This document shows positions 6,595-11,095 of a stretch of DNA of 11,095 bases, piece after piece. Where the stretch lies: assembly GCA_964493075.1 (NCBI GenBank), contig CAZBNU010000134.1, positions 1-11,095 of the forward strand. The letters are read 5' to 3'. A program made the translations under genes and the position numbers. This DNA comes from SLFT01 sp964493075 (GTDB lineage Bacteria > Hydrogenedentota > Hydrogenedentia > Hydrogenedentales > CAITNO01). The notes under the pieces were generated by a model. The model worked only from the letters and a program-made list of their open reading frames with translations. It had not been told where the DNA came from and did not search any database. The stretch's first letter is position 1. Each line of letters starts with the position of its first letter.

Positions 6595-8837
6595 AGGATC
6601 ATTCTCTGTAGTTCTGCCGCAAGGTCCGCCATAAGGAATGGCTTTTCCAGTACGGGGCATCCGGTGGTTTCAAGAAACAAACGGGTCTGATAATTCATGG
6701 TATCCGCCGTAATGAAGAGAGCATGGTCTTTCAACTGCGGCAGGTTGTCCTTGATGTGGGCATACACATCCGCGCCGCTCAATGCCCCTGATAGCAGGAA
6801 ATCAATGATCACGGCGTCGTAGCTATTCTGTTTTAATCTTTCGAGTGCTTCCACACCCGAAGCCACCGCGTCTACCCGATAGCCGCGTAGGTACAACCCC
6901 GTCTTCAGAAGGTCCAATAAATCGGCTTCGTCGTCCACCACCAAAATCCTGTGCGATGGCAATGGCGCAGCAGCAGATTTATTTTGGGGACGGTTTTTGC
7001 TGGTCGGAGCGGATGATGCCATCAGCGGCAGCTGTAGCGACAGACACGCGCCCTTGGGTTCGTTGCCCGTGGCAGGTGTGATCACTAAACTGCCGCCATA
7101 ATCATTGGCCACTGCACGCGCAAGGCTCAGACCCAACCCGATGGCGCCCGCATCGCGGCGCGTGGTAAAGAACGGCTCAAAGACGCGTTCCTGAATATTG
7201 GCGGCAATGCCGGGACCATCATCGGCAATCCGCAAACGGGCGGTGTCTCCTTTGACTTCAAGGGTGCAGACCACACGGGATTCCGCAAAGCGCAACGCAT
7301 TGTCCAGCAAACTCAACACCGCCTGGGTCAATTGCTCCGGAACACATTCCACGGTTGCGTCCTTTTCTGTCAGGCGCCACTCAATGATCCGATTTTGTGA
7401 AGGAGTCAGCAGGGGACGAACGGATTCGCTTATCAATACTGAAAAATCAAGGATGCGACGATCAAAAGGCATGCCCTTGCCGAAATTAAGCAGTTCCTCC
7501 ACGATGTCCTTGCATCGGATCGCGTTGCGCAGAATGCGGTTGACCGCTTCCACGGCCTGATTCGGCGGCATCCCCTTGGCGAGCATTTCCGCAAAGCCCA
7601 AAACCACGCTAAGCGGATTACGCAGCTGGTGCGCAACGGTCATGGCGATTTGTGGCATTAAGGACGACCGTTGTTGAACGATGATTTCCGTTTCGAGCTG
7701 TTTTTGAATTTGCCGTCTGCGGGTCATATCGTAAACGCAGGAAATGATGCGGTTGACCTGGCCATTTTCGCCCGGCAAGGGAAGGGACAGCATCATATAC
7801 CAGCGGGTATCCTCAGCGCCGAGGTAGCTGAACTCTTCCATGTGGAATTGCCCTGTTTCAACGCATTTGCGGCAGGGACAGGGTTGTGTATCCCCGTAAC
7901 GGCTGCGATACAGGAAGCAACAAAGGGGCTCCATGTTATTGTATCCCGCGGGTGACACAGTTTTCACCGCATCTGAACTGTACGTGATCTCCCCTTCTTC
8001 CGTAAGTACCTGTAGTGGAAAAGGCAGGGCTGCAAGCAGTGTATCTTCGATGTACAACATGTTACCGCTGTTATCGTTGCCTGCCGTACCACAAGTTTCC
8101 ATGCACAACGCCATGCCAGAGCGTAACCCCGAACTGTCAAAAAGCGGCTGCACCGTGAAATGCGCGTCCACTTTTTTTTTGCCATTCTGAAGGGTTGCCG
8201 CAAAGGTTTTTACCTGTTTGCTCGCCGCTTTATGACGTAGGGCCGTCTTCATGCGGTTAACCGTCTTGCTGTCACAAAGAGCAAGCATGTCCTGTCCAAC
8301 AAGTGACTCCGGTGTTACCCCCAGACTCCGCGCGAAAGGCCGGTTTGCTGTTTCAATGAAGCCCTGTGCGTTCAGCAAGGCCAGGGGATAGTTGACGGCT
8401 TCCACAATCATGCCGCCCTTGCGGCGTCCCGCTGCTTCCTGCTCTTTTATAAGTCGGGCGCAATACTCAATCATCTGGGTTTCATGAATATCGGACGCCT
8501 GAATAATTGATTCATAAATTTCCCTGTCAGAAAGACCATCAACCTTATCCAGGCAATACCGGATCAATTCGTTGCGGTATTCCCTGAAAAGGCTGTGAGC
8601 ATCTTCAATGCCCATGCCCTGTTTTTGAAAATAGTCTGCAGTTTCTGCGGTCCATTCCGTTGCGCGGCAGAGTTTGCCGCGATAACAGATGGCCTGATTG
8701 GTCAGCCATTTGCGTACCAGAGGGCGTATTTCGTCTGGCCGGGCACTTTTGGAATAGGACAAAAGATGCTCAGTAATTAGATCGAGGCGTTGTTCAACAA
8801 AATCCGCAAGCCGGTTTTCAAGGGTCTTTTTTTTCAT
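6591..8837 (-). CDS. Cytoplasmic hybrid histidine kinase with PAS domains and C-terminal receiver
   Basis: This 748-residue soluble sensor has no membrane segment. Residues 1-135 are all-helical and resemble an RsbRD-type N-terminal domain (tentative). PAS-like regions follow at about 142-250 (MIVEAVNYPLALLNAQG) and about 262-372. The second contains a cysteine cluster, C306, C307, C320, C322 and C325. The kinase core has the H-box HQLRNPL (phospho-acceptor His403), N-box LDNALRF (N513), G1 box DDGPGI (539-544), FEPFFTT (553-559) and GLGL (567-570). A receiver domain at about 629-748 has Asp635/Asp636, phospho-acceptor Asp679, T710 and K732. It carries no DNA-binding output, so the signal must leave through another protein or stay within the phosphorelay. 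The ATG at 8837 is followed by AAAAAAAAG. The stop codon overlaps the sialidase start, implying coupled translation of a sensor and an exported glycan enzyme. Confidence 0.93.
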   Translation of the reverse strand: MKKKTLENRLADFVEQRLDLITEHLLSYSKSARPDEIRPLVRKWLTNQAICYRGKLCRATEWTAETADYFQKQGMGIEDAHSLFREYRNELIRYCLDKVDGLSDREIYESIIQASDIHETQMIEYCARLIKEQEAAGRRKGGMIVEAVNYPLALLNAQGFIETANRPFARSLGVTPESLVGQDMLALCDSKTVNRMKTALRHKAASKQVKTFAATLQNGKKKVDAHFTVQPLFDSSGLRSGMALCMETCGTAGNDNSGNMLYIEDTLLAALPFPLQVLTEEGEITYSSDAVKTVSPAGYNNMEPLCCFLYRSRYGDTQPCPCRKCVETGQFHMEEFSYLGAEDTRWYMMLSLPLPGENGQVNRIISCVYDMTRRRQIQKQLETEIIVQQRSSLMPQIAMTVAHQLRNPLSVVLGFAEMLAKGMPPNQAVEAVNRILRNAIRCKDIVEELLNFGKGMPFDRRILDFSVLISESVRPLLTPSQNRIIEWRLTEKDATVECVPEQLTQAVLSLLDNALRFAESRVVCTLEVKGDTARLRIADDGPGIAANIQERVFEPFFTTRRDAGAIGLGLSLARAVANDYGGSLVITPATGNEPKGACLSLQLPLMASSAPTSKNRPQNKSAAAPLPSHRILVVDDEADLLDLLKTGLYLRGYRVDAVASGVEALERLKQNSYDAVIIDFLLSGALSGADVYAHIKDNLPQLKDHALFITADTMNYQTRLFLETTGCPVLEKPFLMADLAAELQRMIL

Positions 8838-9025
8838 GGTACTTCTTTCGAAAAAAATAGCGCGGTTTCAGCATGCGTCGAAAATAATTTGGAAATCGGC
8901 AACAACCAATGAATATTGCCAGTGTGGATGTCCCACCATTCAGGGAAACCCATTAGACCCTGCACCACGGGCCAGCAGCCTTGAAGTGGTGTAGACTTCC
9001 GCGAAAACATTTTTGCATAGAACAC
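8834..9025 (-). CDS. Possible small Trp-rich ORF abutting the kinase gene
   Basis: The reading frame is 63 codons from a GTG at 9025, 58 from an ATG at 9010, or 39 from an ATG at 8953 that has AGGG 4 bp upstream. Its TGA overlaps the kinase ATG as ATGA, the geometry of coupled genes. The product has four tryptophans (CWPV, EWWD, HWLL) and no recognised domain, signal peptide or membrane helix. No convincing ribosome binding site precedes the two longer starts. It may be a leader peptide for the kinase gene, a decayed gene, or chance; chance is likely for an ORF of this size. Confidence 0.2.
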   Translation of the reverse strand: MFYAKMFSRKSTPLQGCWPVVQGLMGFPEWWDIHTGNIHWLLPISKLFSTHAETALFFSKEVP

Positions 9026-9225
9026 AACAGGATTACAAGGTTGCCATTTTCTAACGCGGGCTTCTGCCGCAATCTGGAACGACTATGAATGATAAGCAAA
9101 AAATGGGGACTGCCCTCGGCGCATAGAATTGCTGCGAATCACATGCTAGACTTGATGCGGCAGGGCTGTCCCCATTTTTTCTTCGTACTTATGCTCAACA
9201 TCTTGTTTTTGATGGAAGGTATTGT
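8838..9225. other. 388-bp gap between the EIIA and kinase genes
   Basis: This is the only stretch over 300 bp without a firm gene. It contains the 83-bp GGGGAC inverted repeat (9098-9180), the small Trp-rich ORF, and a small inverted repeat, CACCAC (8963-8968) with GTGGTG (8986-8991), that could be an operator for the kinase unit. I could not find a convincing -35/-10 pair or a sigma-54 site for the kinase gene. The two transcription units flanking it run in the same direction, so a terminator followed by a promoter is expected here. Confidence 0.6.
9098..9180. repeat. 83-bp imperfect inverted repeat (REP/MITE-like), probable bidirectional terminator
   Basis: The left arm (9098-9124) and the right arm (9155-9180) are near-perfect reverse complements, built on AAAAAATGGGGAC and GTCCCCATTTTTT. 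Pairing gives 13 bp, an A-A or T-T mismatch, 5 bp (GCCCT/AGGGC), a small internal loop, and 5 bp (CGCAT/ATGCG), around a 30-nt centre. Both strands end the stem in six T, so it can terminate transcription either way. On the minus strand it lies about 46 bp after the EIIA stop. The GGGGACAG core and palindromic layout recall REP elements associated with Y1 (RAYT-type) transposases. No transposase is present in the window. Confidence 0.75.
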
Positions 9226-9675
9226 TTACAGAAGCGCCAGGACTTCTTCGGTGGTGCGACATGACGCAAGCGCAGAGAAAGTTTCCCGGTTGCGCAGCGC
9301 CACCATAACCCGCGCCAACAGACTCAGGTACGTATTTTTGGAATCCTGGGGCGTGGCAAAAAGCACAATGATCTGTACGGGGCGGTTGTCAAGGGCAGAA
9401 AAATCAACGCCGTCAGGGGCAATTCCAAGGCCAATAGCCACTTCCGTCACTTCCGGTATGCGCACATGCGGCACCGCAACACCACCGCCTATCCCCGTGC
9501 TTTGCACCGCTTCACGCTCATACACGGCATTGCGAAATGCTTCACGATCGGTAATAATGGGATTCCGGGACAAGGCCTCTATCAATATATCAAGGGCGTC
9601 ATGTTTGGTGGCGCCCGCAGGGATTATGCGAACCTGGGATGCTTCAACAAAATCTAATGTATTGCTCATAATCAT
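9226..9675 (-). CDS. PTS EIIA domain protein, PtsN/fructose type
   Basis: The 149-residue protein is a single EIIA domain of the fructose/mannitol/PtsN family. It accepts a phosphoryl group from HPr/NPr and either passes it to a sugar permease or, in PtsN, uses it for regulation. The active-site His is H70 within GIGGGVAVPHVRIPE (61-75). A second His is usual in a HL.LLA segment, but here that segment reads NTYLSLLARV (114-123), with Tyr116 in its place. No EIIB, EIIC, EI or HPr gene is nearby, which favours a regulatory role. It lies 21 bp after the aminotransferase stop and is probably cotranscribed. ATGs at 9675 and 9669 are both possible, and neither has a strong ribosome binding site. 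Length is normal for PtsN. Confidence 0.88.
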   Translation of the reverse strand: MIMSNTLDFVEASQVRIIPAGATKHDALDILIEALSRNPIITDREAFRNAVYEREAVQSTGIGGGVAVPHVRIPEVTEVAIGLGIAPDGVDFSALDNRPVQIIVLFATPQDSKNTYLSLLARVMVALRNRETFSALASCRTTEEVLALL

Positions 9676-9696
9676 CTACTTTATAAGTGCCCGGCA

Positions 9697-10872
9697 TCAA
9701 AAGGAAACGACACCGATGTTTGTGCGCATCCGTTGTAATGCCTCTTCCAGACGGTCGTCTTCAACGGTCAATGAAAAGCGAACGTATCCTTCGCCGTTAA
9801 CACCGTATGCGGCGCCAGGCGCCAGTACTACCGCCGTTTTTTCAAAAATAAAATCACAGAATTCCGATGAAGTGAAGCCTTTGGGCACGGGCACCCACAG
9901 GTAAAACGCGCCCGCTGGTGGTTCGTAGTTCCAGCCCAGTTCTTTTAAGGTCGCCAGCACTTTGTTGCGCCGCTGCGCATAAATGGCAAGCATCTCATCA
10001 ATAAAGGCGTCGCAGTTGTCAAGCGCTTCGATCCCCGCGTATTGCACTGCATTAAAAACACCACTGTCGGTGTTGGCTTTTGATGTGGCAATGGCCTTCA
10101 CAATATCAGGATTGCCGCATGCCATGCCGATGCGCCAGCCAGTCATGTTGTAGGGTTTGGACAGAGAGTTCAGTTCCACGCCCACCTCTTTGGCGCCCGG
10201 AATGCTCAAGAAACTGAGTCGCTCCACACCAAACACCACCTCGCTGTAGGGGTTGTCGTAGCAGATGGCAATGTCGTTATCCCGGGCAAAGGCGACCAGT
10301 TCCGCCAGAAACTCAACAGTTGCCACTGCGCCCGTTGGGTTGTTGGGATAGTTGAGATAGAAGGCGGTGGCACGTTTCGCTATGTCGGACGGAATGTCGG
10401 CCAGGCTGGGCAGAAAATTATTTTCCGCTTTCATGGGTACAGGATGGGGTTCTGCGCCAACAAACCAGATGCTCGGCTTGTAGCCCGGATAGCCAGGATC
10501 GGTTACCAGAACCAGGTCCCCGGGATTGATGACGCCCAGCGCAAAATGATGACAGCCTTCCTTGGATCCGATAAGCGCCACAATCTCCTTTTTGGGGTCA
10601 AGAGACACGTTATAGCGCCTGGAGTACCACCGTGCCACGGCTTCGCGGAAGGCCAGCATACCCCATTCTTCATCGGTGGGATAACGGTGGTTTGCCTTGT
10701 CTCGTGCAGCGTTTGCCAGTGCCTCGACAATACTGTCTGGCGTGGCTTCCACCGGATCACCGATGGCGAGACTGATAACATCCACACCGCGCGCGCGTGC
10801 CTCATTTATCTTGTTGCGCAAGGTCATAAACAGATAGGGCGGTATTTTCGTTAATCGTTCTGCGGTTTGCAT
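9697..10872 (-). CDS. dapL: LL-diaminopimelate aminotransferase-like PLP enzyme
   Basis: This 391-residue class I/II fold-type I aminotransferase starts MQTAERLTKIPPYLF and continues with DVISLAIGDP (31-40), both typical of the DapL group. DapL converts tetrahydrodipicolinate and glutamate to LL-diaminopimelate, bypassing the succinylase and acetylase branches of lysine and peptidoglycan precursor synthesis. PLP-site residues are visible: IGSKEG (101-106), NYPNNPTG (174-181), YDNPYSEV (205-212), Schiff-base Lys239 in SLSKPYNMTGWRIG (236-249), R247, and the substrate-carboxylate Arg365 in YVRFSLT. Close relatives act on other amino acids (aspartate/alanine type), so the exact substrate is less certain than the family. 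The ATG at 10872 follows AGAGGAA at 8 bp spacing. It heads a unit with the EIIA gene and has its own promoter and structured leader. Confidence 0.85.
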   Translation of the reverse strand: MQTAERLTKIPPYLFMTLRNKINEARARGVDVISLAIGDPVEATPDSIVEALANAARDKANHRYPTDEEWGMLAFREAVARWYSRRYNVSLDPKKEIVALIGSKEGCHHFALGVINPGDLVLVTDPGYPGYKPSIWFVGAEPHPVPMKAENNFLPSLADIPSDIAKRATAFYLNYPNNPTGAVATVEFLAELVAFARDNDIAICYDNPYSEVVFGVERLSFLSIPGAKEVGVELNSLSKPYNMTGWRIGMACGNPDIVKAIATSKANTDSGVFNAVQYAGIEALDNCDAFIDEMLAIYAQRRNKVLATLKELGWNYEPPAGAFYLWVPVPKGFTSSEFCDFIFEKTAVVLAPGAAYGVNGEGYVRFSLTVEDDRLEEALQRMRTNIGVVSF

Positions 10873-10923
10873 CGTATGGTTCCTCTGATTTAATAAGGAT
10901 AGATAATGATGAACATACCTGTT

Positions 10924-10981
10924 CCCCTGCCATTATTTTGGGAGTGGGTCAAACCCAATAACCATCCACACCCAACAGGGG
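10924..10981 (-). promoter_or_regulatory. Foldable 5' leader of the dapL unit
   Basis: In the predicted transcript, CCCCTG (10981-10976) can pair with CAGGGG (10929-10924). Inside it, TTATTGGG (10961-10954) can pair with CCCAAAATAA (10942-10933) with a 2-nt bulge. An alternative small hairpin TGGGT-TTG-ACCCA also exists. The nested stems fill much of the roughly 130-nt leader. No U-run follows, so this is not a simple terminator. I do not recognise a known riboswitch class. Confidence 0.4.
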
Positions 10982-11010
10982 GATCACTCAGCCTTTGTTA
11001 TTATGGGTGG

Positions 11011-11040
11011 ATTATATAATTCATGTTCCTGTTCGGTCAA
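11011..11040 (-). promoter_or_regulatory. Sigma-70-type promoter of dapL-EIIA
   Basis: On the minus strand TTGACC (11040-11035) and TATAAT (11016-11011) are separated by 18 bp: a -35 box with one mismatch and a perfect -10 box. Transcription would begin near 11004, giving a leader of about 130 nt before the ATG at 10872. It is the clearest promoter in the window. Confidence 0.65.
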
Positions 11041-11078
11041 ACATTTCTGGTTTGCAGGCCTTCAGTACCTAATCATCT

Positions 11079-11095
11079 CGATCGGTATCGGTATC
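11079..11095. repeat. Edge of an ATCGGT hexamer repeat
   Basis: The last bases read as two and a half ATCGGT units and stop at the window end, so the array may continue outside. Read on the other strand this is GATACCGATACCGAT, a short-period repeat I associate with intergenic or low-complexity coding sequence in PVC-like genomes. The true length cannot be judged here. Confidence 0.4.

Noticed and set aside
6595..6660. 22-residue N-terminal extension of the sialidase-like protein
   Set aside because: It overlaps the kinase coding region and would bury the signal peptide. The ATG at 6594 coupled to the kinase stop is far better.
8930..9050. Sigma-54-like TGGCA...TTG strings upstream of the kinase gene
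   Set aside because: The spacing between the GG and GC elements does not fit the -24/-12 rule in any of the candidates examined.
9089..9904. 271-codon open frame on the plus strand
   Set aside because: It runs through the inverted repeat and antisense to the EIIA gene and the end of dapL, both clearly real. No ribosome binding site or domain is visible.
1..11095. tRNA, rRNA, CRISPR array, transposase or phage genes
   Set aside because: None was visible on either strand: no cloverleaf, no regularly spaced direct repeats with unique spacers, and no transposase or integrase motifs.

Overview
The window is a chromosomal segment of moderate GC content from an uncultured-type or environmental bacterium. 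The gene mix suggests the PVC/Hydrogenedentes neighbourhood (Lentisphaerae, Kiritimatiellae, Planctomycetes or Hydrogenedentes). The clues are a Tat-exported glycoside hydrolase beside a secreted sialidase-like protein, an LL-diaminopimelate aminotransferase, a MutL of the endonuclease type, an uncharacterised TIM-barrel protein of a kind I associate with these groups, and two dispersed-repeat signatures: a CACGAAGRN nonamer cluster and a GGGGAC inverted repeat. This placement is inference; no rRNA gene or clade-specific marker is present. No tRNA, CRISPR array, transposase or phage gene was seen.

Layout, left to right. (1) Positions 1-2329, minus strand: the end of a mutL-miaA unit. mutL is complete and miaA, which is translationally coupled to it by a GTGA overlap, runs off the left edge. 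A plausible mutL promoter lies just upstream. (2) Positions 2330-3448, plus strand: a short intergenic region with a three-unit nonamer repeat, then one gene for an uncharacterised TIM-barrel protein. It converges on the next gene and the two coding regions overlap by 34 bp at their 3' ends. (3) Positions 3415-8837, minus strand: a three-gene unit transcribed in the order hybrid sensor kinase, sialidase-like protein, Tat-exported GH106-like glycoside hydrolase. The kinase stop and sialidase start share an ATGA, and about 100 bp separate the two hydrolase genes. A soluble sensor is therefore tied to exported glycan-degrading enzymes. (4) Positions 8838-9225: about 390 bp without a firm gene, holding an 83-bp inverted repeat that can act as a terminator and a small Trp-rich ORF abutting the kinase gene. 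(5) Positions 9226-10872, minus strand: a two-gene unit, a dapL-like aminotransferase followed 21 bp later by a PtsN-type EIIA protein. It has a strong sigma-70-type promoter (TTGACC-18-TATAAT) and a foldable leader of about 130 nt. (6) The right edge ends inside a short ATCGGT hexamer repeat.

What works together: MutL and MiaA are a common housekeeping pairing of mismatch repair and tRNA modification. The kinase-sialidase-glycosidase unit looks like a sensing and glycan-degradation module. DapL feeds lysine and peptidoglycan precursor synthesis, and the coupled EIIA may link that unit to nitrogen/carbon PTS signalling. The most noteworthy items are the kinase-sialidase coupling, the Cys-rich PAS domain in that kinase, the inverted repeat, and the structured dapL leader.
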